A stretch of DNA of 64,000 nt, from NCBI GenBank assembly GCA_947034895.1, contig OX344764.1, positions 37,016,935 to 37,080,934 of the forward strand. Reading direction: 5' to 3'. The translations under genes and the position numbers were made by a program. The notes under the pieces are model-generated. The model saw nothing but the letters and a program-made list of their open reading frames with translations. It did no database searches and was not told the origin of the DNA. Positions 32,793-46,670 of this stretch are shown one piece after another. Position 1 is the stretch's first letter. Each line of letters starts with the position of its first letter. The DNA is from Rhytidiadelphus loreus. Its lineage: Eukaryota; Streptophyta; Bryopsida; Hypnales; Hylocomiaceae.

Positions 32793-35120
32793 CAAGATTA
32801 TAAAAATCTCAATCTTGCCAACATAAATCTTAGAAACTTTCTATTGAAGTATTGTTTGATATTCTTATTTAATACGAGTGTATTGTAAAGCACTGTCATT
32901 TTTCTTAGTTGATATCTTATTTAATCCAAGTCAATAGAAACAATTGGCTTTAGTCTACAAAGCTCTCTATCAATACCTTATTTACTTGGCATCCCTAACT
33001 ATATTCCACCTCCACACTCCCTACCAATACTTTATTATATTTCATCTCTAACTATACCTTACCTTCACACTTCCATAGTCCCTACCAATACCTTATTTTA
33101 CTATTGTTTAATTTGTTTGTCTTTGACAATTGTATGTTAAATGATTGTTAAAAACTAGGATAAAAAGTAAAAAATAGTCAAAGTTGTTTTGGGCCTTGTA
33201 ATCATAGATTCAACAATGAAAAAAATATATACAAAAAATCAACCTACAAGAATCTATTGTTTGTCACCTTATTATTAATTACACACAAAATATTAGCTAG
33301 GACTTTGAGCAAGAGTTCACTTTAGAAAAAATAGTATCCCAACTCTTGCTCTAAATTCCACTTCCTTGGCACCAAAACTTCCAAAAGTATTGCACCATAG
33401 GCATTTATAAGTGGATTCAAGACTTAGGACTTGAGAGACTTGACCCTTAGTTTAAGTTCTAAGCCAACCTATATTCTTCAAAAATCACTCAAATTGTCAT
33501 TTCCAATGCAAAAAGCAAAAAATTTAAACATTTGATTGTTTTTCATATCCAACTATAGGATCTTATACCAAAGTAGTATGAGAATGTTTGGAAGAAATTT
33601 TAGAAACTTTGGCCATATAGATTACAAGATATAAGCATTTAAAGTGAAGAAAACAAATTTTTTTACACCTAGTTTGACTAGATTACCATTGATTGATTAG
33701 CACCTATTAGGTCTGATGTTGTTTAGTAAGAAAATTATTAAAAGTGATGAAACATGGTCCAATAAAAAAACAATAAAGAATTTTTATTTTTTCATTTAAA
33801 AATAAATAAAAATCGGTTTTTAATTTTAAAATAAAATATATAATTGACAATAACTATTTAATCCACTACACATGGATGAGATCTTGTACTTTTATTGTCA
33901 AACAACAAAATACTTGCCTTCAATTCTATCATCTAGTACCCTAATTTTGTTCAGGGTTGGTTGTTAGTTCCATCTTTGCTTAATTTTATTTGCACTCTAT
34001 ACCTTCTATTTGGCCTTCTTTTGTACATTTTCTAGTTCTAATTGTACTTTTTCTTTAGAATTGTTTGTATGAGCTTTTTGCTTTGGAGTGAGCTAGAGGT
34101 AGATATGACAAAGTCTAGAATTTTGAATAGCATTTTTATGCCCAATTTGAAGGAGGAGTTGCAAGACAACATGGAACATGATTTTGCAACACTAAAGACA
34201 AAGTTGGATTAAGAAAAGGCATTGAAAATGTCAATGTGGTGAAGTGCTTGGTGTGCACCTTGAAGTTAGGTGGAAGTAGTGTTGCTTGCATCCAAAGGGG
34301 AGGAATTGGAGCATAAAAGGTTAGAGTTCAATATACAAATTGGTTTGTTTCTTCTCTTTGGGATCCCACACATAAAGTAGTTAATTCCTAAAGTTTGAAG
34401 GCTTTTATTTTCATCAAATTCCATTCAAAATTGCCATTTCTATTGCAAAGTGTAAAAAGCTTTAGAAATTGTTTTTATCTTCATATCTAACCATGGGATC
34501 TTACATTAGACTAGAATAAAAATGTGTGGAAGAAATTTCAAATTTTTTGACCACAAGGATAACAAGATATTTGCGTTTGAAGTGAAAAAATCCATTTGTT
34601 TTTGCACCTTGCTTGCTTAGACTTTAATGCTTTGAATTTTATTAGTTTAAAATTTTTACATTATCAATATTTAATTTTAAAAGCTATATTGAAGAATTGA
34701 TTTGAAATTCTAGAAAAAAAATTCAAAAAACATACACTTGATTTTCATTCTTTAAAAAATTGTTAAATAGAAATAAGTACAAGATTGAAGGAAAAACTAA
34801 ATTGTTAATTGGTGAGATTGTTCTAGTAAGCATCATTAGAGGATTTAAAAAATAATGACAAAAATTGAGGTTGTAGGAGCCTATTCTAAATGATGCATAA
34901 TGACTATCAATGAATTGTTTTTAGATTCTATGAACAATTAACTTCCACAATTTATTTCACTCCTATTTAATTTAAATAAATTCATTCGTTGACAAAGGCC
35001 ATAAAATGTTCCATGATTTTATTGCTCGACCATCTAACTTATATGGTCCATAAGAACTTTGCCCATGGTGGGCTTGCTCCCATTTATTCTGTAATGGGAT
35101 AGTTTACCTTACACCAAAAA
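32793..35120. other. AT-rich gene-poor region with a direct repeat
   Basis: No gene is recognised. About 33,535-33,680 and 34,480-34,625 are diverged direct copies (shared order: tcatatc-aac, gggatctta, gtggaagaaattt, acaagatat, aagtgaa, ttgcacct). Confidence 0.45.
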
Positions 35121-35139
35121 AATTGAATTTTAAAAATAA

Positions 35140-35660
35140 AAATGGAGGCGCTCAACAGTCATGCAGGACGGCCTGGATAATCCGAGAATCGGCGGCAGGG
35201 GAGGACCGAGCCTTTTGCCGAGGATGTTCCCTTCGAGGAGGACGGTTGAGATCGTTTGTAAGAATCTGACGGACCCCAGGATGCCAGCGAGTGACAAGGT
35301 GCCTAACGGCCTAACGGCTCGTGTGGAGATGCTCTTTTGGCCACTGGCACCAGGTCCGGCACAGCTACCGCGCCTCCACGCCCCCGCATTTTGCTGGGCT
35401 GGAGGCGCAGTGTGGAGATGCTCTGCAATAATAATATTGTTCTTGCAAATGTGTGTGATTGCAAACGTGTGACCCGAATGCGGGGGTTGGTGGAGTTGCG
35501 GTCTCTTCCTCGTAAGATTGTTGCAGCTTCCTGTGGTTGTGGTCTTGTGGAGTGATTTTAGAATTAGGGTTTGGATTAGGTCGATAGATGTAGGAAGTCG
35601 ACGTTCAGCCTTGGACTGATTGCTCCCTTCCCAATGCACCTGCGTTGCATGCATCCAATG
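35140..35660. other. GC-rich island, no gene recognised
   Basis: GC content is clearly above the surrounding AT-rich DNA. Several short frames exist on both strands but none resembles a family. The phrase gtgtggagatgctct occurs twice about 90 bases apart. It could be a relic promoter or CpG-rich repeat. Confidence 0.4.
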
Positions 35661-36219
35661 CCTTCAGTATTCACTGTCATTTTTTTTTACACCATTGGTT
35701 CCATTTCCTGCTTTCGTGCCCCTCTTAATTGGATGCAGCTTTCAGCTTTGGGAGGCTTTGTTTCGGCTCATCTTGCAAAATGGTTTGTCTTCTGAGATTA
35801 GTGATTGGGGTTTCATTAGACGTGCGCAGATTTTCTCATGCTAATGTAGTTGATGTTCTATCTACCACAAGACATACCAGTGTTGTGTGGAGATTCTAGT
35901 TTTGCATGAGTGTTATTTTTGCATCAGAAGCTTTACATTGTAAAGTAGTTGTGAAGATTCCATTACTGACAATAATCACCACCATTTACACGGAAAGTAC
36001 TTACGCAGAGTAGATAACCTTCTTCAGGGGCAGTTTGTTTGAGTGTTTTTGCACCTGCTCACCAACAAAAATGTGCTCAAAACTCTTCTGTTTCCTGTTT
36101 CCTTTCCGCATAACAGGGAGTGACCTTATACTGACCTTGCTCGAAAGTAGAGTTCGTTTCGCACTCCAAATCCACATGGGATGATTCTGCAAGTGTTTTC
36201 ATATTTGCTGTTTGCACAT

Positions 36220-36395
36220 TCACATAACTTTGTTTACCAATGAATGAGGTAGGGGTTCCTTTTGAATCCTTGAAAAGCAGATCGATACAAGGAACAGAAT
36301 TTTCTTACATGGCTCCTCAGTCAACCACACTGCAATTCCTGAATTAGCTGTTGAGTTAACTGATAAGTCCCTCCCAAGTATCAACCACGGGATGA
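36220..36395. repeat. Dispersed repeat, partner at 3,040-3,215
   Basis: This is the same ordered phrases as at 3.0-3.2 kb, in the same orientation and diverged. Neither copy keeps an open frame. Confidence 0.55.
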
Positions 36396-37700
36396 CCCAT
36401 GCTGGCTTTTCAATGTTAAGCTTATGCTGTGCTAGATTGTTACAAAAGGTGGAGCTAACCTGCTACCTAAATGAAATTCAAGATCAGGATCATGGAACCC
36501 TAAACCCAAAGCAATAGTATTTCTGTTGACAGGAGACTTGTAACTTACCTGTCCTCGCACTTTGGCCGAATATTCAACAACTTGTTGACCCTTGAAATAG
36601 CTTCTCAATCTCTGAATCCACATGATGGCATTGTTGTTTGTATATAAGCAGATTCTCCTTATTGTGTTGCTGCCACTGCTTTTGTATGCCTTGGTAAGTT
36701 TCACCAAATTCTTGGAAAGGACAACATAATAGGATTGTGATGTAAATCTGGCACTTCAACGTGTTCTTACAATAGAATTTGTATGATTCATCTAACCTTG
36801 ATTCTATAATAAACTATCATAATGCTATAAAGTTTTAAATGCATTTGAATGCAACATGGTGAAATTGGGTTCAAAATTGGGTTGCAACTAGATTGAAGGC
36901 AATTTTGGATTTGTCTGCATTACTATAAAACAAGAACCAAACATCCTACTTGATAGCGAAGGATTGAATTTGAAAGGGGATTTCGTTGACCTTTGGCGAT
37001 CATTGTAGTGTTCTTTTGTCCCTCTCAAAAGACAAGTAGTGAGAATGTGATTGTTTGGCCCTCTTACAAGATGTGATTGTTGACTTTTACCTTTGACAGT
37101 ACTGTCTAGAATACACTATCTATGATGGCACACCAACATCCGAAAGTCCAAAAGTCTTCAATTGGGACTAGTGGAGATCCTCAACATGTTGAGGTGAAGG
37201 TAAGCCTACTGAATTCCAAATGGATAGTTTCTTTTTGCATCCTTTTTATACGTGATCATTTTAGGCCTTATCCTTCTTGACACTCAAACTACATACAAAG
37301 ACAAATCTTGTTGTAAAAAACTTCAATTTCTACATATTTATTTTGCCTTCAAAGTATCCATATTCACACTTTCCTCCTACTTATTAAGTATGTGGGTAGC
37401 TTGCTAGAGTGAGCTCAATATTCCTTTCAAGGTTAAGAACATAAAGATTATTGCAAATTTACTAATACATTCTACACTCACTTCTTGAATTATTGTGGTT
37501 TCCTAAGAAAACACAATTAGACAATCACCAAACTTTATGAATATTCTATAAAACTTTCTTTTTTAGCATACAAGAATTTTTTTATATTGAAAAAACAATT
37601 TATACTGAAATAAAAATTTATATTGAAATAACAATTTTCCTCCCTTTTCCTAAGTATTTTAGCGTTTATTTCTGGAATACTTTTACGAATCAACAATTGA
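36396..37700. other. Intergenic, no gene recognised
   Basis: AT-rich sequence upstream of the PP2A gene, with no supported coding region. Confidence 0.4.
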
Positions 37701-37966
37701 GGAATTCGGACAACGAACCCTAAAATTACCCTGCAATAGTTAGTTGACTGGTTGATACCGTCCCTTCTTCAGTGTGAACGCGGCGTATGCAACCTGGCAC
37801 CCTGCGAGAGGTTTCCAAGGTTCGGAGACCTGGTCGCGGACGTACCCTGGTTGCGCCAGTCATTTCCGTTATAAAAAGTAGCCCGGTCCTTCCCTCGAAA
37901 TCGGATACAATATTTTGTTGACAGATTCCCTTCCTGCGAAGGCAGTGCGAATCCTGAATTTCTGAC

Positions 37967-37990
37967 TTTTTTTTTTTTTTTTTTTTTTTT
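37967..37990. repeat. 24-T homopolymer followed by CTG repeats
   Basis: A run of 24 T is followed by ctgctgctgctgc at the upstream edge of the PP2A gene's presumed promoter or leader. It is a plausible nucleosome-excluding tract and a sequencing-error hotspot. Confidence 0.7.
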
Positions 37991-38099
37991 CTGCTGCTGC
38001 TGCTTTGACGGGACAAGAAAAAGAAGAAGAAAAGAAAAAAGGCATTTTGAACTGTTCCGACGAGCCTCTGCGAAAGCGCCAAATGGATTCCTTGGCCTT

Positions 38100-39062
38100 G
38101 TTTCTTCGTTTGTTGTTTCGAGTTTTGGGGTTTGCGGACAAGTCTCGGTTCAGTTTCGATTGTTGCTGACTATTCGTCGTGCTCCGTCGCCTTCCACCGT
38201 CCTCCCGAGTCGGACCGCCGCGCACCGTCCGTTCTTGCCAGCAGCAGCGATCTTCAGTTGCTTGTGGTTTTAATCGGTGCTTTTTAGTGCTTGCTTTGGA
38301 GTTGTTTTGTTTTGTTTCGTGCGGTGATCGCTACTTTTGTCTGAGTTGCGCTTCGTCGTTGGTGCCGTCTTTCGTTCGCGCGACAGGTTAGTCTGCTTTT
38401 CTTTTGAACGTTTCTGTGAAGGTACCAGGGTTTGGAGTTTTGTGAGGATATTTTGTAGATTGAGCAGTTTGAGTTGCGAGAAGTGATATGATGTTTGTTT
38501 TTGGCGTTGCCGATTCAAGACGACTTACTTTCGCGTGCGCTTCGTGTTCTAGTCTCTCGTGTTTTTTTTTGTGTGTTGAGTGTTCTTGGTTGGAAACTGT
38601 GAATATATTCTGGTTATTTCTGTCTTCCCTTGTTTTTTAGGTTTCTTGTTGCGCTCTCGGGTTCTACTTCTTTGATGTGTTTGAGCTCCGTGTTTAGTTT
38701 TGGTTGGCTGATGGTGGCGTTTCCTTTTTGGAAGGGATTTTATTGCTCGTAGAGCAGCATCACGTTTGCTTCTGAGTGTAGAGCTTGCGCTGTGATCATT
38801 TCAATTTGGCCGTATTTCTCGCGATTGCTCAATTTTTTTTGTATTTCTGCGCAGTATACATCATCTTGTGAGACAATTCGCGTTGATTGGAAGAGTTTTA
38901 AGTGTGGAAGTGATTGCGAGACCAAGTCATCATCAGGAAACCCTGGTATTAAAGGGAGTGTACGCACTGTAAATTGTGAAATTCTTTGAAGGTTAACTTT
39001 TGGTCGTAACGAGGGTGGTAGCGGAGTTGGTTGATTGCTTGAGTGATTGACGCACATGAGCG
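38100..39062 (+). promoter_or_regulatory. Presumed promoter/5' UTR with leader intron of the PP2A B'' gene
   Basis: The tract just upstream of the start codon is GC-richer. It contains a good donor (gcgcgacag|gttagt, intron from 38,387) and a good acceptor (tctgcgcag| at 38,854), implying a 468-base leader intron. Leader introns are common in constitutively expressed plant genes. The transcription start is not determined. Confidence 0.5.
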
Positions 39063-42000
39063 ATGGAGTCACCCATGGTTGTTGATGTAAGCATATTAGA
39101 TCCTGAATTGTTAAACCTACCGCAAGACCTACCGTCTCCTTCTGGCAAACCGGCTGCACCGATTCTTGACGACCTCCTCACACAATGGTTTTCTCTTCCC
39201 GACACTCAGCGTGTGGTAAGTAATGCTCTCTACTGTGCACGTGCTTATATCCCCATTTTGATTCAGCTTATTGGCCTGTCGAGTTTTGTTTTGTTCTTAT
39301 CGTCGACTCTTATAGTTCTATGTCACCTGCTTCAGCCTCTTAAGTCCGCGGTTTGCTGAATTTTCATTTTACTCAAAATGTCCGTCGGTGGGGTGGATAT
39401 TGATTTTGCCACTGCTCTGTTGTAGGCTGCTAGTGCAGTGCAGTCATGTTTATTCATAAGTTACATTTTGCTGGTCTGTGTTTAACCCTGATCGTCAGTC
39501 GACCACTTCACTTGCAGTTCTCATAGCCATAAATTTTTCGTACACACTACATATTGTGCACGTAGCTCATCACCTGAACCTTAAGTGGAATTCAAGGGAA
39601 AAATGATCACATTGATGCAGGAATTTTTGCAGTCGGTTGTCAAAATCAACTTCTTTAGGTTGTCAGCTATGTGACTATGTGCAGATGGTTTTCGTAGGAA
39701 CTAGTAAGTGACCGAATAGATTTAATCAATTCTATGTACGATTAATTCACGATAACTTAGGATTAGAATTATATTCTAACTATCTGATCGATGACCAGCT
39801 ATATGAGTTTTAAGGCTCTGTCTGTCAGTAGAAGTTGAAAGGAAATTCGTGAATCCTGTTTCGTGTGTCGCTATTGCCTGTCTATTTATTGTAGCTTGAC
39901 CCGTGCCAGCCACCGGACCCGAAAGTCGTTGAAATGTCATTCCCTGCATAAATAATGTTAGAATAAAATTAGGATATCAAAGTAGAACAGGAATCACCTT
40001 TTTGATCAAATAAAATCGAAGGTAATTACAATTTTATAAAAATAGTTAAAATCTAATTTTAGGCGGCAGAGAGCGCCTGCCGACGATCATTTTTTCTCCA
40101 CTTACAATATATATTTCTTGTTGTTAACAGGTCATGGCATTGCTTCAAGAAGCCCATGAAGAATCATCACCAGGAAATCAAGGCAGTCCTACTTTATCAA
40201 TAAATCCTACGATATTTAAGGAGGGTTCTACTCCACCATTATCTCCTCGAAGCTCCCAACTCTCACCAAGGTCCCAAAGGCGTTTCAGTGGACACTCCAT
40301 CTCTGGTTCCCCTTTAAGTAAATCCAGTGATCCTATTCGAGAAGTGATTCCTCAGGTATCTCACAGGTTGGCCATCGATACTGACATACAACCTTCTTGA
40401 ACGAGAAGAAGTTCATTGTATGGTTCGGGTCGTGTGGTGCTGAGCCTTTACTCGTACTTCTGGACCACTGGAAGGTCTCTGAATGCGAAGAGTATAACTT
40501 TTAAATTTTTATTTAAATTAATATATTGTGCTGTTTGTAAGGCTCAATGTAGAGGAATTTACACTGCTTTTGCTCATGTTTTGTTACCTACTATGGCGAC
40601 TATATCTAATACCGTATAGACCTGACGTAGCACTTAGTTGGCACAATATGTATTTTAACTTCTAATGAATCATTCTGGATGGTGGGCCAATTTTCTCTTG
40701 CAGTTCTATTTTCCGACAGGACTTCCTACCTCAAAAGAAGTGTACGCGGAATGTCTGAACATTGTAAACCAGATATTTTCTGGTTATTCCGATGGTCTAC
40801 CACTTTCAGGTTTGTTATTAACCGTAGAAATGAAACTAAGCAACTGCTAAATTACCTTTCCAGACATTGTTTTCTTCAGTACATTAACTTGGTAGTATAC
40901 TTTTGGCAATCACCGCTTTTTAGTTAGTGTACAAGTTTTGGTTGAAAACATTGCTCTTATGCATCACTTGTTTGTATCTCCAGCATTCATGCCAGTAACG
41001 AAGGAGATATGCAAGTTGCCATCCTTCTTCTCAAGCATATTATTCAAAAAGCTTGACGTCAACAATACTGGATTGGTCACCAAGTTAGTATTCGCAAATC
41101 CTTCAAAACTTCTAAGACATTGTTTGAATCTTAGCAAATCTAATCTTACAGGGACATTTAAACCGGTAGTCAACTTGTAAATTCTCTTTTGGTTGGATGA
41201 ATGATTGGGCTGGTTTGACCACGATATTTTAGGGTTTTCTAACTGCCAGCCAACGTGCTTAACAAGCTGTATTCGTTTATTCCTTCGTTGAATTTTCTGT
41301 AGCCTTCGAGCTATTTAGTTGCACGTTTTTTATTCTGATATTTTGGAGTGCGCTAAAGGAGATAGCCGTGTCTATTTGCGTGCAACGTGAATGCGAAAAT
41401 TAGTGAGGTTGACAAATTTTACGTCCACTTGTATTGCAGGGAGAGATTAATAGAATATTGGCTCGATCAGAATATGCTGACAGCTGATGGTGCCACTCGG
41501 ATATTTTCAGTTCTGAAGCAGGAAGATAAAGATTACCTCACCCAGGTTGGTTTTTCAGTTTTTGCTGAATAAGTTGTTTTGTATTCGTTTCCCGAAGAGC
41601 GTTAACCCCTTAACGTCTCAATCATTTTGAAATTTTCACACATTTTTGCTTATATCTTTGTACAGTAATACCATTTACCAAAGTTTCATGAAATTGGACA
41701 TAAAAGAAGGTTGTCTTTTCAAGATTCAAGTGTTGCATTGGATGAATGAGAAGGTGGTTGGATGAAACAGGGCCTGGAAGCCTTCTGTTCATCGTCCAAA
41801 ATATGGACGTCGGAGCGCTTAAGGGTTAAATTGAAAAGTCTAATTAAAACTTACACTCTGTGTCTCTTCCAAACCCTAAAGTTGGTTCTGTGAAATCACC
41901 AATACATTACGCGCAAGTCCTCTATCTATTGTATCTATCGTCATCTGTAACGTTGATGAATTTGTAAGCTTCTCTTTGGAGGGAGAGATGATTTGGACAG

Positions 42001-44466
42001 GGAAATCAATTTTAGTTGTTGAATTTGATAGAAAAACATGTGCTACAATTGAATGAGTTCATAGTGTAGCTTTTTTTTAACCTTCAATCCATAGAGCTTG
42101 CAAATTACAATTTAAGGCGTAATTTTTGGATTTTGAAGACATGTTAGTGCAGTAGAATCGAACGTTATGCATTTCCAAAATACACTGAAAAGTCGCCTCC
42201 TATGACGTCTAAGGGTTAACTCCATAGGTATTGATTGAATAGTTGGGCTCAGTGTAAAAGAGATCAAGGTTGAATCCGCGAGTTTGACCAAATATTACCA
42301 ATTTGGCTGTAAGTGGTTAACTGCCGTATTATTCGTCTAATTTTGTGGTTACGGCGCGAACACCGAAATCGTTTTTAAAGAAGGAATCGTTCCATCATCA
42401 ATTTGAGAAACTAATTCGGTTGTGATGTGCTCAGGATGATTTTAGGCCCATATTGCGGGAGCTCTTGTTGACGCATCACGGTTTGGAGTTCCTTCATGAT
42501 ACCCCTGAGTTTCAAGATAGATATGGTATAGGATCCCATGTTCTCTGACCTTCAATCTCTGTTTGCTTTCTTGTCTGTTCAGTGCCCTCCCCAAAAGATT
42601 GCTATTGAAGTGGGGAGGGGGGAGGGTAGCAGTCTTTTTAGGAGGGCATTGTACATGGGTTTTGGTCAAGCGTTTGACGAGCCTTCTCTTTTTAACTCAC
42701 AAAATAATTTGCCTTTGCCGTCTCATTCAACTTTGTTCTTATCAGTGAATCGATATTTTGATACTATTTATAGCACCTTTGTAATCAGCTGTGCTCTTGC
42801 TGATCTTTGCAGCTGAAACAGTGATATTTAGAATTTTTTATCATTGTAATAGAGCCGGTGACGGCCGGTTGCAGCTTAGAGAAATCAAGCGAAGCAATTT
42901 GGTTGCTGCCTTGCAGCAAGTCGATGTGGAGGAGGACATCAATAAAGTGTTGAAGTGAGTACTTACCTATTATTTAGAATGATCAGATTTGTGAATGAAG
43001 ATGTTTATTCAGGAAGCAATAATTCTTGTGGCATGTTTTTGTTGAACAACATGTGTTATTGATTCTCCCGTTGTTCATGGCAGCTTTCATGTGTTTTTTT
43101 CCCGCTTGCCTCATTTTCAATTGTGATCATAAGAACTGACATGCTTTGGATGTATTTTGTGGGGTGCAGGTATTTTTCGTACGAACACTTCTATGTTATT
43201 TACTGCAAGTTCTGGGAGTTGGACTCCGATCACGATTTTCTGATTGACAAGGATGGCTTATTGCGATATGGTAACCACGCACTTACATATCGAATTGTGG
43301 AGCGTATTTTCTCTCAGGTATGAAGTTTTTGTCTGTATCATGTAGCTTTTGAAAGCAAGATAAGACTGTACGGACCATGGCATTGCATGGAATTATCTTT
43401 TAGCAATATCTATACTTGTTAGAATCGTGCAAGGAATATTGGGCTTTAGTTGTCTACTTGAGTAGGGACTTCTTGTTTATTTGCATACTTTTCGGCTTAT
43501 GACTGTCACTTGACTGGAGCTCGCTAATAGTTTTTTCGTGTACTTGATAGGTGCCAAGAAAGTTTAGAAGCGGAGTTGAAGGGAAGATGGGGTATGAAGA
43601 CTTTGTGTGGTTCATATTGTGTGAGGAAGACAAGACATCAGATACTAGCCTCGAGTATTGGTGAGTTTCACCTTCAAAGAGAAGGTCATTTAAATGTTCG
43701 CTTTCTTTAATGTAGACTGACATGTGATAATGTGGGATCAGGTTTAAGTGTGTGGACCTTGACTGCAATGGAGTGATCACTTCAAATGAAATGCGTTATT
43801 TTTATGAAGAGCAGTTGCATCGGATGGAGTGCATGGCGCAGGAGCCTGTTTTGTTTGAGGACGTTGTTTGCCAGATGAGCGACATGATTCGTCCTAAGGT
43901 AATTTGAATGGTTTATGAGACCTGCGTGCAGTACTGGATTCCAGAAAATGTGAGATTGTTGCAGAAAGGTGATGCATGCTTTCTCTGCCAGTGGGTTTTG
44001 AAAATCATCACATCTTTGCCCCTGAGACGTGCATCATTTTCTTTGGATTACAGGTACAAGGTTATCTTACACTTCGGGATCTGAAGAACTGTAAACTTTC
44101 TGGAAATTTTTTCAACATACTTTTTAATCTCAACAAATTTGTGGCATTTGAGACTCGAGATCCGTTTCTGATCAGACAGGTAAAGAAAATTTATTGACAT
44201 TTTTTTCATCGAACTCTAACTGTCTTAGTAGTACATAGTATGCTGCTTTTAACAGTCATAATCAGGCAATTGTTTCGACCGTTTTGACTTCTCATTTTGC
44301 TGACCAAGTATGCTCGACCCTGTTGCAGGAGAGGGAAGATCCTACATTAACTGAATGGGACCGATTTGTGCATTCTGAGTACATCCGTCTGTCAATGGAG
44401 GAGGACGGTGAGGATGCCTTCATGGATGGCAGTGCTGAAGTCTTGGACGATGTTTTTGAGTTCTAA
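39063..44466 (+). CDS. Protein phosphatase 2A regulatory subunit B'' (PR72-like, EF-hand)
   Basis: Twelve coding exons: 39063-39215, 40131-40355, 40704-40809, 40984-41083, 41440-41545, 42435-42525, 42813-42954, 43170-43317, 43551-43660, 43742-43898, 44054-44179 and 44329-44466. All have GT..AG borders and consistent phases, giving 533 residues, the usual plant length. The N-terminus has the plant B'' hallmark ([10 protein letters not shown]), followed by a Ser/Pro-rich segment, then EF-hand-like loops ([21 protein letters not shown], and the canonical [12 protein letters not shown]) and the conserved [31 protein letters not shown] and [16 protein letters not shown] blocks. B'' subunits bind the PP2A A/C core and direct it to substrates in a Ca2+-dependent way in cytosol and nucleus. 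The similarity is to the general B'' group rather than to the TON2/FASS branch. The gene appears intact. The 889-base intron 5 contains a dispersed repeat. Confidence 0.95.
41590..41835. repeat. Dispersed repeat in PP2A intron 5
   Basis: Phrases such as gtggttggatgaaac … catcgtccaaaatatggacg match 9,955-10,040. The repeat lies wholly within the intron between 41,545 and 42,435 and does not touch the splice sites. Confidence 0.5.
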
Positions 44467-46170
44467 CCTCCTGAAAGTGAATTTTCCCTTTTTCATCATC
44501 ACGAAGCAAAGTTTGGTGCACTCCATAATGTCATCGTGCTTGTCATTGTGCAAGCCAGGTGCCTACTGATCTGGATATTGGACATTGAGCACCGAACTGA
44601 TTCGCCACTACACTGAAATTTTCAATTGGGTTTTCCAATCCACTCCAAGACTGCAGTTGGGCGTATTTTTTTCAGCAGAACTTCAACCTGTACAGACTGT
44701 TCATTTTTTATATCACGGATTTTAGACATTACGATGAAGATTCCAATTTTAAATCATATTTCGTGTTGAAATAGGATAGGATTGGCCAGACTCGATGCAA
44801 GTGGTAAAATAGGTCATCCCTCAATGTGGGATGCTGGGTTGAACCCTCTTACAAGATGTTTACTGTTGATGATTGTAGGCTTGAAACATGTTCAATGAGA
44901 ATGTGAAGGATATTCATAAGGTACGATGAAAGTGTTTCTGACCATTGCACTTTAGTATGGGTTTGGTGTGCTCAGAGCCGGGAATCTGTCAATTAACTAG
45001 CGTAATCAGCAAGGCAGCCGACCTAAACTAGAGATTGCCTTAATTTCAAGGGCTTGTGTACTATTTTAATTAGATTTCCATGTCAAAAGTGAAGTTGTAA
45101 GAGCTTGTGTTGCCATCTATATTACAATTAAGCATGAGCACCTATTATGAACTTTGTCTAAATATGACAAAGTTCATAATGCCCAGAGTTTGATCATCAA
45201 TTGCAAGTGAATGTAAAAAGGCATGGTAGGCTATCATTGAAGGAAGTTATTTGCATAAGTCATTGAAGGAGTAGTGTTATGTGAATTTTTTACCATTTGG
45301 GTGTCCATTGTAGAATATAGGAACCTTTTTTTTATAGCCTCCAATGCCATTGACCACATATCTATTTCTACTTGAATTCAAAATCAGTGAGTTGCATGAA
45401 GTAGATGGTTGCCTATTGGTGATTTTTAGCAAGGAAAGCCAATGCTTATCCTTAATGACATCTATTCCTAGTTAAGTTATGAAATAGATGACCACCTATT
45501 GGTAATTTCTACCAAGGAACCATAGTGGTGGATTGCATCCTTCCAAGGTTAAATAGTGGGATATAGATTTGTCTACTTTAATTATTCTTTTCAGCATGTG
45601 TACTCTTGATTTATAGATGGCCCTATTGGCCAATGACTTTCAAAGAAACTATGGAAACAAAAAATGCACTTATTAATTTGAGAATCTAAATTTTTTGGAC
45701 TAACTCCTTTGATACTAGTGTTACGTCCTAGGATCAAAAGAATAGAGTACTTGTTTGTCTACTACAATTATTCTTTTTAGCATGTGTGCACTTGATAGAT
45801 GGTTGTATTGGCCATTTTTTTGGTGTTTTATGAGGATGAATTTTGGTGAAGTTTTAAATATATAGTGATGATGGATGTATTTACTTTAGTTGTAAAAATT
45901 CTAGCCTTTTCTTGTGAAATTACCGTAGTTCCTTTTCAAAATTCAACAAGAATTAAATGGCCAAGTTCTTGTAAAGAAAACAACTAGTGTTTGAGAAAAA
46001 AGTTCAATGTAAAGTCGGAACCATCAAAAAAAATTATGAGAGAAGTATGAAGGAATTTCTTCATTGATATTTAGTAAGAATGAAGGATGGAGAGGTTGTT
46101 TTTGTAATGAAATCCATTATCTATGAATTGTCAAAGGATTTGGAATAATTTGAAGATGAGAGCTTGACTG
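44467..46170. other. 3' flank and intergenic region after the PP2A gene
   Basis: 3' UTR sequence is presumed for the first few hundred bases. After that it is AT-rich intergenic DNA without supported genes. Confidence 0.4.
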
Positions 46171-46174
46171 CTCA

Positions 46175-46670
46175 TTGTCAAAAAGTAGTAATTGTGTTCA
46201 AAGTAGAATTTTAGACCTCATTTTGGCATAGTAAAATAACATTTTTCAAAAGACTTTGAGCTAGGAAAAGATGATAAATAAATCTAAATTTCATCTTGAA
46301 AAATCCGTTGTGATTATGAGCATCCAAAAGAAAGTTATGGACAAAATTCAAATAGGATGTTTGAAAATGTTAAAGAAAATGTCCATTCCAACTCCTTGAA
46401 ATTTGTCCATAACTTTTGATTGGAGGCTCTAAATCTCAAAAGAAATTTTGAAGATGAAAGCTAACTATATTTTTCACATTAATTTATTTCAAAGTGTTTT
46501 GAAAAAAATTATTCCACCCTACCTAAATGAGGTCTGAAATTCTACTTTGAACATAATTCTTCCTTTTGACTTAACTATGAGTTGTTGAGCTCTTACTAAT
46601 CCTAAACTACTTACATATTCCACGTGGGTTGTTTTACCTCCTACCATTTCATTTGTATGAAATCTTGCCT
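46175..46670. mobile_element. Foldback MITE, second copy
   Basis: The inverted arms match the element at 527-1099: both carry ttgtgttcaaagtagaatttyagacctcattttg with its reverse complement, the aaagttatggacaaa inner core, and the ccacrtgggttgttttacctcctaycwy end. It is more diverged and slightly shorter. Confidence 0.7.

Noticed and set aside
37726..38225. 118-codon frames with long Lys or Phe runs near 38 kb
   Set aside because: They run through the 24-T tract and CTG repeat, so coding is not credible.
39063..44466. Assignment of the PP2A subunit to TON2/FASS
   Set aside because: The N-terminus and conserved blocks fit the general plant B'' group (PR72-like) rather than the TON2 branch.
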